64,000 bases of DNA, taken from Streptomyces bluensis. GTDB taxonomy: Bacteria > Actinomycetota > Actinomycetes > Streptomycetales > Streptomycetaceae. The notes beneath the pieces were generated by a model. The model saw only the letters and a list, made by a program, of their open reading frames with translations. It ran no database searches and was not told the origin of the DNA. The stretch is from contig NZ_BMVM01000011.1 of assembly GCF_014650715.1 (NCBI RefSeq), positions 1 through 64,000 on the forward strand, written 5' to 3'. The translations under genes were made by a program, and so were the position numbers. Positions within the stretch are counted from its first letter, which is position 1. Every line of letters starts with the position of its first letter. This document shows, piece by piece, positions 51,894 through 59,606 of this stretch.

Positions 51894-52994
51894 ATGAGCC
51901 GTGAGAACGACCCGTTCGCACTTCCCGACCGACGACTGCTGCTGAAGGGCGCCCTGGCCGCGGGCGCCCTCACCGCGATGCCGACCGTGGCGCAGGCCGC
52001 GCCCTCCGCGCAGGCCACGCAGTACGCGCAGGCCGCGCCGTACGCCAACCCGCTCGTCCGCAACCGCGCCGACCCCCACATCCACCGCCACACCGACGGC
52101 CGTTACTACTTCACGGCCACGTCCCCCGAGTACGACCGGATCATCCTGCGCAGATCCCGCACGCTGCGCGGCATCGCGACCGCCGACGAGACGGTCATCT
52201 GGCGCAAGCACGCCACCGGCGTCATGGGCGCGCACATCTGGGCGCCGGAGATCCACCACATCGACGGCAGGTGGTACATCTACTTCGCCTCCGCGCCCGC
52301 CGAGGACATCTGGGCGATCCGCATCTGGGTGCTGGAGAACTCCCACCCCGACCCCTTCCAGGGCGCCTGGGTCGAGCGCGGCCAGCTCAAGACGGCCTGG
52401 GAGACCTTCTCCCTGGACGCCACCACCTTCACCCACCGCGGCACCCGCTACCTCGCCTGGGCCCAGCACGAGCCCGGCATGGACAACAACACCGCCCTCT
52501 GGCTGTCGGAGATGGCCGACCCACTGACCCTGACGGGCCCCCAGGTCCGGCTCACCACACCGGAGTACGACTGGGAGACCATCGGCTTCAAGGTCAACGA
52601 AGGCCCCTCGGTGATCAAGCGGAACGGCCGCCTGTTCATGTCGTACTCGGCCAGCGCGACCGACTTCAACTACTGTCTCGGCCTGCTCACCGTCGACGCC
52701 GACGCCGACCTCATGAACCCCGCGAACTGGTCGAAGTCACCGACCCCGGTGTTCACCAGCAACGACACCACCAAGCAGTACGGCCCCGGCCACAACTGCT
52801 TCACGGTCGCCGAGGACGGCCGGACCGACGTCCTCGTCTACCACGCGCGCCAGTACAAGGAGATCGACGGCGACCCGCTGAACGACCCCAACCGCCACAC
52901 CCGCATCCAGCGGCTCGGCTGGAAGGCCGACGGCACACCGGACTTCGGCATCCCGGTCGCCGACGCACCCACCCACGGATCCCAAGGAGCGTGA
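51894..52994 (+). CDS. GH43 family exo-arabinofuranosidase-like secreted enzyme
   Basis: The 366-residue exported protein has a signal region ending near PTVAQAAP. A five-bladed propeller GH43 domain follows, with ADPHIHRHTDGRYYF (the Asp general base), MGAHIWAPEIHHIDGRWYIYFASAP, and GPGHNCF near the end. The pattern is like the streptomycete exo-alpha-1,5-arabinofuranosidases that attack pectic arabinan. It has no carbohydrate-binding module. The start at 51894 is the first Met of the signal peptide. The next gene's start lies 5 bp beyond its stop, so the two are probably co-translated. Confidence 0.85.
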   Translation: MSRENDPFALPDRRLLLKGALAAGALTAMPTVAQAAPSAQATQYAQAAPYANPLVRNRADPHIHRHTDGRYYFTATSPEYDRIILRRSRTLRGIATADETVIWRKHATGVMGAHIWAPEIHHIDGRWYIYFASAPAEDIWAIRIWVLENSHPDPFQGAWVERGQLKTAWETFSLDATTFTHRGTRYLAWAQHEPGMDNNTALWLSEMADPLTLTGPQVRLTTPEYDWETIGFKVNEGPSVIKRNGRLFMSYSASATDFNYCLGLLTVDADADLMNPANWSKSPTPVFTSNDTTKQYGPGHNCFTVAEDGRTDVLVYHARQYKEIDGDPLNDPNRHTRIQRLGWKADGTPDFGIPVADAPTHGSQGA

Positions 52995-52999
52995 TCGGC

Positions 53000-54412
53000 A
53001 TGAGACGCGCGTACGCGATCCTCCTCAGCCTCTGCCTGGCGCTGGCCGGGGCGCTCGCCACCGCAGGCCCGGCCCAGGCGGCGCCGCAGACCCTCACCAA
53101 CGGCACGCAGTTCACCGACACGTCGGGCAACCCCGTGCAGGCCCACGGCGGCGGGGTCATCAAGGTCGGCTCCTACTACTACTGGTTCGGCGAGAACCGC
53201 AACGCCGACAACACCTTCCGGTACGTGGACGCCTACCGCTCCACCGACCTGAAGAACTGGGAGTTCCGTAACCACGTCCTGACCCAGTCCAGCGCCTCCG
53301 AGCTGGCCAGGGCCAACATCGAGCGGCCGAAGGTCATGTACAACGCGTCCACCGGCAAGTTCGTGATGTGGATGCACAAGGAGAACGGCACCGACTACAG
53401 CGAGGCCCGCGCCGCCGTCGCCGTGTCGGACACCGTCGACGGCACCTACACCTGGCAGGGCAGCTTCCGCCCGCTCGGCCAGCACATGTCCCGCGACATC
53501 ACGGTCTTCGTGGACACCGACGGCGCCGGTTACATGATCTCCGCCGCCCGCGAGAACTACGACCTGCAGATCTACCGGCTCACCGCCGACTACACCGGCA
53601 TCGCGAGCCTCGTCGCCAACCCCTGGCCGGGCGGCCACCGCGAGGCCCCGGCGCTGTTCAAGCGGGGCGGCGTCTACTTCATGCTGACATCGGGCGCGAC
53701 CGGCTGGAGCCCCAACCAGCAGCAGTACGCCACCGCCACCAGCATCGCCGGCCCGTGGACCGCGATGGCCAACGTCGGCGACTCGACGACCTTCGGCTCG
53801 CAGACCGCGTACGTCCTTCCCGTGCAGGGCAGTTCGGGCACCTCCTACCTCTACATGGGCGACCGCTGGGGCAACTCCTTCGGCGGGACCGTCAACGACT
53901 CCCGTTACGTGTGGCTGCCGCTGACCTTCCCGAGCTCGACCACGATGTCCATGTCCTGGTCGCCGGAGGTCACCATCGACACGGCAGCGGGGACGATCAG
54001 CGGCACCAGCGCCCCGTACAACACGCTGATCGCCCGCCACTCCTCCAAGTGCGCCGACGTGACCAGTCAGTCGCTGTGGGCGGGCGCCCAGATCAAGCAG
54101 TACACCTGCAACGGCGGCACCAACCAGAAGTACTGGTTCAAGTCCGTCGGCAGCGGCTCCTACCAGCTGATGGTGCGCAGCAGTTCCCTGTGCGTGCAGG
54201 AGAACGCCTCCACCGTCACCCAGGAGAACTGCGACGCCTCGGCCGCCGGCCAGCAGTGGTCGCTCACCACCAGCGGCTCCTACGTCACCATCAAGTCCCG
54301 CGCGACAGGCGAGTGCCTGGACGTGAACGGCGGGTCCACCGCCGACTCCGCCGCCCTCATCACGTACACGTGCAACAGCGGTACGAACCAGCAGTGGACA
54401 CGGGGCACGTGA
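53000..54412 (+). CDS. GH43 exo-beta-1,3-galactanase-like enzyme with ricin-type lectin domain
   Basis: The 470-residue secreted enzyme (signal MRRAYAILLSLCLALAGALAT) has an N-terminal GH43 propeller (VQAHGGGVIKVGSYYYWFGEN; ERPKVMYNASTGKFVMWMH; SRDITVFVDTDGAGYMIS). About residues 340-470 form a ricin B-type lectin/CBM13 module with QxW-like repeats. This layout fits the streptomycete exo-beta-1,3-galactanases active on arabinogalactan. The ATG at 53000 has AAGGAG 10 nt upstream; a GTG at 52991 overlaps the previous stop. A strong hairpin follows. Confidence 0.88.
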   Translation: MRRAYAILLSLCLALAGALATAGPAQAAPQTLTNGTQFTDTSGNPVQAHGGGVIKVGSYYYWFGENRNADNTFRYVDAYRSTDLKNWEFRNHVLTQSSASELARANIERPKVMYNASTGKFVMWMHKENGTDYSEARAAVAVSDTVDGTYTWQGSFRPLGQHMSRDITVFVDTDGAGYMISAARENYDLQIYRLTADYTGIASLVANPWPGGHREAPALFKRGGVYFMLTSGATGWSPNQQQYATATSIAGPWTAMANVGDSTTFGSQTAYVLPVQGSSGTSYLYMGDRWGNSFGGTVNDSRYVWLPLTFPSSTTMSMSWSPEVTIDTAAGTISGTSAPYNTLIARHSSKCADVTSQSLWAGAQIKQYTCNGGTNQKYWFKSVGSGSYQLMVRSSSLCVQENASTVTQENCDASAAGQQWSLTTSGSYVTIKSRATGECLDVNGGSTADSAALITYTCNSGTNQQWTRGT

Positions 54413-54430
54413 CGCACGGTCAGGGATGAC

Positions 54431-54469
54431 GGTCGGCGGTCAGGTGCGTCAGGTGCAGGACCGCCGACC
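54431..54469. terminator. Hairpin after GH43 galactanase-like gene
   Basis: GGTCGGCGGTC (54431-54441) and GACCGCCGACC (54459-54469) are an 11-bp perfect stem with a 17-nt loop, 19 bp beyond the stop at 54412. It is the likely terminator of the GH43 pair; the following gene has its own LacI-type box. Confidence 0.75.
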
Positions 54470-54473
54470 ACTA

Positions 54474-54485
54474 GAAAGCGCTTGC
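54474..54485. promoter_or_regulatory. LacI-type box before the acetylesterase gene
   Basis: GAAAGCGCTTGC lies 55 bp before the acetylesterase ATG. It matches the box before LacI regulator 1 (GAAAGCGCTTCC) except for one base, and is like the box before the dehydrogenase. It suggests one regulator acts at several sites in the locus. Confidence 0.6.
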
Positions 54486-54539
54486 CGAGACGGTGTACGG
54501 TCCTCCGCCGGGACGGGCCGTCCGTCGTGAGGAGCCGTA

Positions 54540-55589
54540 ATGAGACGTTTCACTGTCGCCCTGCTGACCGCGGCGACCCTGGGCACCGTCCTGTCGGCCG
54601 TGCCGGCGCAGGCGCAGGCGCACCAGGGTCTCCCAGCCCTCGGCAAGGAGAACTGCACCGCCACCGCCTGCCACTTCGATGTCGCTCCCGGCACCTACGA
54701 CGTGACGGTCCTCCTCGGCGGCGAGAGCGCCGCGAGCACCAGCATCGGCGGTGAGACCCGGCGTTCGCTCCTGCCCGAGACGGCCACGGCGGCGGGGGAG
54801 CGCGTGGCCCGCAGCTTCACCGTGAACGTCCGCACCCCCGAGGGCGAGCCGACCGGCGCCGAGGGCACGCCCGGCCTGGACCTCGTGCTCGGCGGCTCGG
54901 CGCCCGCGCTCGCCGGCATCCGCGTGACCCCGGCCAACCGGGCCCGCCAGATCTTCCTCGTCGGCGACTCCACCTCCTGCGACCAGCCCGGCGACCCGTA
55001 CTCCGGCTGGGGTCAGCAGCTCCCCCAGTACCTCCGCAAGGGCCTGTCCGTCGCCAACTACGCGGACTCCGGCGAGAGCACGGTCTCCTACCTCGCCGAC
55101 CCCCGGCTGTGGGGTACCGTCCAGCGGCTGATCCGCCCCGGCGACCTGGTTCTCATCCAGCTCGCCCACAACGACAAGCAGACCGACGAGGCGACGTACC
55201 GGGCCAACCTGGAGACCCTGGTGGCGGGTGTCCGAGAGAAGGGCGGCGAGCCGGTCCTGCTCACTCCGATCGTCCGCCGCTGGTTCAACGCGGACGGCAC
55301 GCTGAACAACGACACCGCGCTGCTCGTGAACGGCCTCGGCGTGAACCACCCGGCCGTCATCCGCTCGGTCGCGGCGGACAAGGGCGTCCCCCTGATCGAC
55401 CTGACCGCCAGGACCAAGGCGCTCGTCGAATCACTGGGTGTGGAGGCCTCCAAGTCGGTGTACTTGTACAACGAGAAGCGCGACAACACGCACACCTCCG
55501 TCCACGGCGCGACGGTCTACGCGGGCCTGGTCCGCGACGAACTCGTCGCCCAGCACCTGGTGCCCGAGGGCAGGGTGCGGCTGCGATAA
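54540..55589 (+). CDS. Secreted rhamnogalacturonan acetylesterase-like GDSL hydrolase
   Basis: The enzyme removes acetyl groups from pectic backbone sugars. The 349-residue exported protein (signal ending near PAQAQA) has an N-terminal ~130-residue beta-rich domain, then an SGNH domain: Ser144 in VGDSTSCD, Gly in YADSGESTVSY, Asn in LAHNDK and the Asp-x-x-His in DNTHTSVHGA. It agrees with CE12 rhamnogalacturonan acetylesterases. GAGGAG lies 5 nt before the ATG. The neighbour pattern supports an RG-I degrading function. Confidence 0.9.
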   Translation: MRRFTVALLTAATLGTVLSAVPAQAQAHQGLPALGKENCTATACHFDVAPGTYDVTVLLGGESAASTSIGGETRRSLLPETATAAGERVARSFTVNVRTPEGEPTGAEGTPGLDLVLGGSAPALAGIRVTPANRARQIFLVGDSTSCDQPGDPYSGWGQQLPQYLRKGLSVANYADSGESTVSYLADPRLWGTVQRLIRPGDLVLIQLAHNDKQTDEATYRANLETLVAGVREKGGEPVLLTPIVRRWFNADGTLNNDTALLVNGLGVNHPAVIRSVAADKGVPLIDLTARTKALVESLGVEASKSVYLYNEKRDNTHTSVHGATVYAGLVRDELVAQHLVPEGRVRLR

Positions 55590-55592
55590 GCC

Positions 55593-55628
55593 CCTGGGGC
55601 GCCCCGACCGGAACCGGGGCGCCCCAGG
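55593..55628. terminator. 14-bp perfect hairpin after acetylesterase
   Basis: CCTGGGGCGCCCCG (55593-55606) and CGGGGCGCCCCAGG (55615-55628) form a perfect stem with an 8-nt loop just 4 nt after the stop at 55589. It may end transcription partly before the DUF2264 gene or protect the upstream mRNA. Confidence 0.8.
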
Positions 55629-55672
55629 CCTGTGCCCGGATGCCCGGACCGACGCAAGACAGGAAGCCCCCG

Positions 55673-57412
55673 ATGCCACGCGAGTCCCTTGGACCTGAGT
55701 CTCACGAGCCCCACGAGGACCGCACCCTCAGCCCGTACACCGGCTTCACCCGCGCCCACTGGGAGGCGGCCGCCGGCTCCCTGCTCGCCGCGGTGGAGCC
55801 GTACGCGACCGCCGACGGCGCCCTGTACCACCTGCCCGGCGACCGCACGAGCTGGTCCGGACGGCTCTCCGACGGCCTGGAGGGCTACGCCCGCACCCTC
55901 CTGCTGGCCGCCTTCCGCCGGGACGAGAAGGCGCTCCAGCGGTACGGGGACGGTCTCGCGGCCGGAGTGTCCGGCGTCTGGCCGCGCATCGAGGACCGCG
56001 GCCAGCCCCTGGTGGAGGCGGCGTCGATCGCCCTCGCGCTGCGCCTGACCCGCCCCCTGTTGTGGGACCGCCTCGACGACGCCGTACGGCAGCGCGCGGC
56101 GGCCTGGCTCGGCGACGCCCTCACGGCCGAACCCTGGCCCTGCAACTGGGAGTTGTTCCCGGTGACGGTCGGCGGGTTCCTCGCCGACATCGGCCACGAG
56201 ACGGACGCCTCCCACCGGGCGGTCGAGCGCGGCCTGGAGCGCATCGAGCAGTGGTACGTCGGCGACGGCTGGTACACGGACGGCGACGGCCGGAAGTTCG
56301 ACTACTACAACGGCTGGGCGATGCACCTGTACCCGGTGCTGCACGCCTGGCTGGCGGACGACGCACGGCTGCTGGACCTGTACGGCGGCAGGCTCTCGAC
56401 CCACCTCGCGGACTACGCCCGCCTGTTCGGGGGCGACGGCGCGCCCATGCACCAGGGCCGCTCCCTGACGTACCGGTTCGCGACGACGGCACCCCTGTGG
56501 CTGGGCGCCCTCACGGGCCGTACACCGCTGCCGCCAGGGCAGACGCGGCGGCTGGCGTCGGGCGCGCTGAGGTACTTCCTCGACCGCGGCGCCGTGGACG
56601 ACCGCGGCCTGCTCACGCTGGGCTGGCGCGGGCCCGACTCCGCCGTCCTGCAAGGCTATTCGGGACCGGCCTCCCCGTACTGGGCGAGCAAGGGATTCCT
56701 GGGCCTGCTGCTGCCCGAGGACCACGAGGTGTGGACGGCGACGGAGGAGCCCTCTCCGGTGGAGCGGGCGGACGAGGTGCGACCGGTCGGCCCGCCCAAC
56801 TGGCTGCTCCAGGCCACCCGTTCGGACGGCCTGGTCCGCCTCCACAACCACGGCAGCGAGGACGTCCGCTACGACCCGTACTACACGCGGCTCGCGTACT
56901 CGACGGTGACGGAGCCGTCCCGGGCGGACGACAACAGCCTGATCGACAACAGCGTCATCGTGGGCGGGGACCCGAGCCGCACCGGCATCGAGCCGCTGGG
57001 GGTGGGCGAGGGCTGGGCGGCCTCGCGCCACACGGCGGCCCACGGCGCCAGGGTCACGAGCCTCGTGCTGGCCGAGGGTGCGGTGGAGGTACGGGCCTTC
57101 CGTGTGTCGGGGGCGCCCGAAGGAACGCCGGTGCGTGTCACGGGATGGGCGGCGAGCGAGGGCACTCGGGCCGAACTCAAGCCCGTGCACGGCCTGCCGG
57201 ACTCAGCCGACGGTTTGACGGGCGTCACGGCGGGCGAGGACACGGTCTTCGTGGCCCTTGCCCGCCTCACCGCCGAGCCGGACCCCGTACCGCTGGAGGA
57301 GTCGGTCTCCGTACGCGTGGACGGAACGGGCGAGATCCACGTCCGCTTCAGCGGCGGCTCCGAGGCGCGGGCACGGCTGGAGGACGGGGCGGTCGTGGTC
57401 GTGGGCGCGTGA
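55673..57412 (+). CDS. DUF2264 protein (candidate beta-glucuronidase-like glycosidase)
   Basis: The 579-residue protein has no signal peptide, so it should act inside the cell on imported oligosaccharides. The N-terminal ~380 residues form an alpha/alpha barrel (SGRLSDGLEGYARTLLLAAF; WPCNWELFPVTVGGFLA; DGRKFDYYNGWAMHLYPVL; APMHQGRSLTYRFATTAPL), the pattern of the DUF2264 family. I recall GH154 beta-glucuronidases belonging here, though that is memory, not a search. The rest is beta-rich. AGGAAG precedes the ATG. It closes the locus, 84 bp after the acetylesterase. Confidence 0.75.
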   Translation: MPRESLGPESHEPHEDRTLSPYTGFTRAHWEAAAGSLLAAVEPYATADGALYHLPGDRTSWSGRLSDGLEGYARTLLLAAFRRDEKALQRYGDGLAAGVSGVWPRIEDRGQPLVEAASIALALRLTRPLLWDRLDDAVRQRAAAWLGDALTAEPWPCNWELFPVTVGGFLADIGHETDASHRAVERGLERIEQWYVGDGWYTDGDGRKFDYYNGWAMHLYPVLHAWLADDARLLDLYGGRLSTHLADYARLFGGDGAPMHQGRSLTYRFATTAPLWLGALTGRTPLPPGQTRRLASGALRYFLDRGAVDDRGLLTLGWRGPDSAVLQGYSGPASPYWASKGFLGLLLPEDHEVWTATEEPSPVERADEVRPVGPPNWLLQATRSDGLVRLHNHGSEDVRYDPYYTRLAYSTVTEPSRADDNSLIDNSVIVGGDPSRTGIEPLGVGEGWAASRHTAAHGARVTSLVLAEGAVEVRAFRVSGAPEGTPVRVTGWAASEGTRAELKPVHGLPDSADGLTGVTAGEDTVFVALARLTAEPDPVPLEESVSVRVDGTGEIHVRFSGGSEARARLEDGAVVVVGA

Positions 57413-57494
57413 CCCCGACGAACATGTCGGCCGGTACCGAAACGTCCGGCTCCTAACCTGTCCGTATGACGGACGGAGACCAGGGAGATCCGAC

Positions 57495-58295
57495 ATGAGT
57501 GCCTTCAGCGAGCTCCACCACGGCGACGCGCCGTTGTTCCTGCCCAACGCCTGGGACCATGCCTCGGCGGTGGCGTTCGCCGCGCAGGGGTTCGCCGCGG
57601 TCGGGACGACGAGTCTGGGGGTCGCCGCCGCTGTGGGGCTCCCGGACGGTGCGGCGGCGACACGGGAACAGACGCTCCGACTGGCCCGGTTGCTCGGCTC
57701 GGAAGCCTTCCTGCTGTCCGTCGACGCGGAGGACGGTTTCAGCGACGACCCGGAGGAGGTGGGCGAGCTGGCGCGCGAGCTCCACGCCGCCGGGGCCGCG
57801 GGGGTCAACATCGAGGACCGACTCGGTGATGTCGCGCTGCACGCCGCGAAGATCTCGGCCGTCAAGTCGGCGGCGCCCGGCCTCTTCGTGAACGCCCGCA
57901 CCGACACGTACTGGCTGGGAGAGGGCGAGGGGACGACACGGCGCCTCGACGCCTACCAGCAGGCCGGCGCCGACGGCGTGTTCGTGCCCGGTCTGAGCGA
58001 ACCGGCCACGATCGCCTCGCTCGTACGGGCCCTCGACGTGCCGCTCAACATCCTCTACTCACCCACCGGCCCCTCCGTCGACCGGCTCGGCGACCTCGGC
58101 GTCCGCCGTGTCAGCCTCGGCTCGCTGCCGTACCGGCGGGCCCTGGGGGCGGCCCTGGAGGCGGTCGCCGACATCAGGGCCGGACATCCGCCGCGGGGTC
58201 TGACACCGACCTACCAGGAGGTGCAGGCACGCGCGGGGTCCCTGACGGAAGCAGAGCATCCACGAGCCGGTCGGCGAACGCGACGGCGTGAGTGA
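57495..58295 (+). CDS. Isocitrate lyase/PEP mutase family protein
   Basis: The 266-residue TIM-barrel protein has FLPNAWDHASA, GTTSLGVAAAVGLPDG, SVDAEDGF, GVNIEDRLG, FVNARTDTYW and SLGSLPYRRAL, all typical of the oxaloacetate decarboxylase/PEP mutase-like branch. The exact C-C or C-P bond acted on is unknown. CAGGGAG lies before the ATG. The last 122 bp overlap, on the opposite strand, the C-terminal coding region of the alpha/beta hydrolase. Confidence 0.88.
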   Translation: MSAFSELHHGDAPLFLPNAWDHASAVAFAAQGFAAVGTTSLGVAAAVGLPDGAAATREQTLRLARLLGSEAFLLSVDAEDGFSDDPEEVGELARELHAAGAAGVNIEDRLGDVALHAAKISAVKSAAPGLFVNARTDTYWLGEGEGTTRRLDAYQQAGADGVFVPGLSEPATIASLVRALDVPLNILYSPTGPSVDRLGDLGVRRVSLGSLPYRRALGAALEAVADIRAGHPPRGLTPTYQEVQARAGSLTEAEHPRAGRRTRRRE

Positions 58296-58920
58296 CGGCG
58301 CCCAGATGACCTCCCGGAAACTCCGCGAGCGCACCGCCGCAGACCCCTGCGACGGACTCGGCCGTGCGGTGGAGGAGCAGGCCGCGGGATTCCTGGCCGA
58401 AGGCGAGGGTGAGGCGGCCTGGGCTGCCCCGGAAGGCGGCCGGGTCCGGACCGTACGCCGTGAACTGGCGCAGGACGTGGGTGAGGAAGAGGTCCATGGG
58501 TGTCGCCGGACGCACGTCGGTGTCCGCTTCGGCCGCGGACGGCCGTGCCGCCACGCTCCGCCCGGTGCCCGCATCCTGGCCCGTAGCCTCCAACCCGGCC
58601 TGGAGCCGGGCCATCGCCGCCTCGACGCCCGCCGCCCGGTACGTCTCGTACACCTCCCGGAACATCGCCAGGTGCCGTGCCGCGTCGGGCAGAACCCCCA
58701 CGCACGGCGGCTCGTGCACGACGACGTGCCGCAGCCGCTCGGGGTGCCGGGCGAGCAGGTCGAGGGCGGTGATGCCGCCTGAGCTGCTGCCGAAGACGTA
58801 CGCGTGCGCGGACGCACCGGCGGGGAGTACCGCGTCGAGCCCCATGGGGTGCCCCGCGCCGCCGGGGAGGACGAGCAGCACCGGGCCGGTGCCGCACACG
58901 TCGACGTACGGGTCACTCAT
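58174..58920 (-). CDS. Alpha/beta hydrolase, possibly internally deleted
   Basis: The 248-residue protein has the oxyanion-type start LLVLPGGAGHPMGLD, then the nucleophile elbow GSSSGG (VFGSSSGGITALDLL), the middle HVVVHEPPCVGVLPDA and late His in FPGGHLGAV. The usual ~40-residue segment with a VxxYDxxG strand between the first motif and the elbow is absent, as if a piece was lost in frame, so activity is uncertain. Its start overlaps the stop of the TetR gene, so they are co-translated. Its 3' end overlaps the PEP-mutase-like gene. Confidence 0.7.
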   Translation of the reverse strand: MSDPYVDVCGTGPVLLVLPGGAGHPMGLDAVLPAGASAHAYVFGSSSGGITALDLLARHPERLRHVVVHEPPCVGVLPDAARHLAMFREVYETYRAAGVEAAMARLQAGLEATGQDAGTGRSVAARPSAAEADTDVRPATPMDLFLTHVLRQFTAYGPDPAAFRGSPGRLTLAFGQESRGLLLHRTAESVAGVCGGALAEFPGGHLGAVTHAVAFADRLVDALLPSGTPRVPAPPGRSVSDPAADVRP

Positions 58921-59506
58921 CGGACGGCTCCTCGTGGTCGTTCCGGGGCCAGTGCTCCAGTGCCACATGCAGGGCGGCGACGGCCCGGTCCCAGGACGCC
59001 TGTACGTCACGGGGGGCGCCGAAGCCGCCGCTCGCCTCCAGCGCGCAGTAGCCGTGGAAGGTGCTCCGCAGCAGGCGTACGGCGTCCGTGAGGTCGGGCT
59101 CGTCAAGGCCGTAGGCGCGCAGCATGCCGTACGTGATCTCGGCGGTGCGGCGCAGGGCGGGCGAGTCGGCGACCAGGTCCTGGTCGATCCGGATCTGGGT
59201 CGCCGCGTACCGCCCCGGCCGCTGAAGCGCGTACTCCCGGTAGGCGCCGGCGAAGGCGGCCAGGGCGTCCTTGCCCGCGCGCCCGGCCACCGCCGCGGCG
59301 ATACGGTCGATCATCTCGCCCCCGGCCAGGAACGCGACCCGTGTGCGCAGGTCCCGCAGATTCCTGATGTGCGCGTACAGGCTCGCGTCCTTCACCCCGA
59401 ACCGCCGCGCCAGCGCGGACAGCGTGACGTTCTCGAACCCGACCTCGTCCGCGAGGTCGGCCGCGGCCTCCACGAGCCGCTCGGTCGTGAGCCCGGCACG
59501 GGCCAT
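58913..59506 (-). CDS. TetR family transcriptional regulator
   Basis: The 197-residue regulator has the N-terminal helix-turn-helix VTLSALARRFGVKDASLYAHIRNL and a WHG-like C-terminal domain (FAGAYREYALQRPGRYAATQ; STFHGYCALEASGGF). Start 59506 follows AGAGGAG; an ATG 33 nt upstream lacks a site. A 31-bp perfect palindrome 35 bp upstream is its likely operator. It is co-transcribed with the overlapping hydrolase gene. Confidence 0.92.
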   Translation of the reverse strand: MARAGLTTERLVEAAADLADEVGFENVTLSALARRFGVKDASLYAHIRNLRDLRTRVAFLAGGEMIDRIAAAVAGRAGKDALAAFAGAYREYALQRPGRYAATQIRIDQDLVADSPALRRTAEITYGMLRAYGLDEPDLTDAVRLLRSTFHGYCALEASGGFGAPRDVQASWDRAVAALHVALEHWPRNDHEEPSDE

Positions 59507-59540
59507 GGCGAGCACTCCTCTGCGTCTGCGCCGTCCCATC

Positions 59541-59571
59541 GGCGATAACCTAGGGAGCCTAGGTTATCGCC
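59541..59571. promoter_or_regulatory. Perfect 31-bp palindrome, TetR operator
   Basis: GGCGATAACCTAGG (59541-59554) and CCTAGGTTATCGCC (59558-59571) are perfect 14-bp arms with a GAG centre. It lies just upstream of the TetR gene start at 59506. On the other side GGAGG and a GTG (59584) face an opposite-strand gene rather than a coding sequence of their own, so a divergent gene may have been lost. Confidence 0.85.
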
Positions 59572-59606
59572 TAGGAGGACAAGGTGCAGAAGAGGCCCGA
59601 GCTCCG

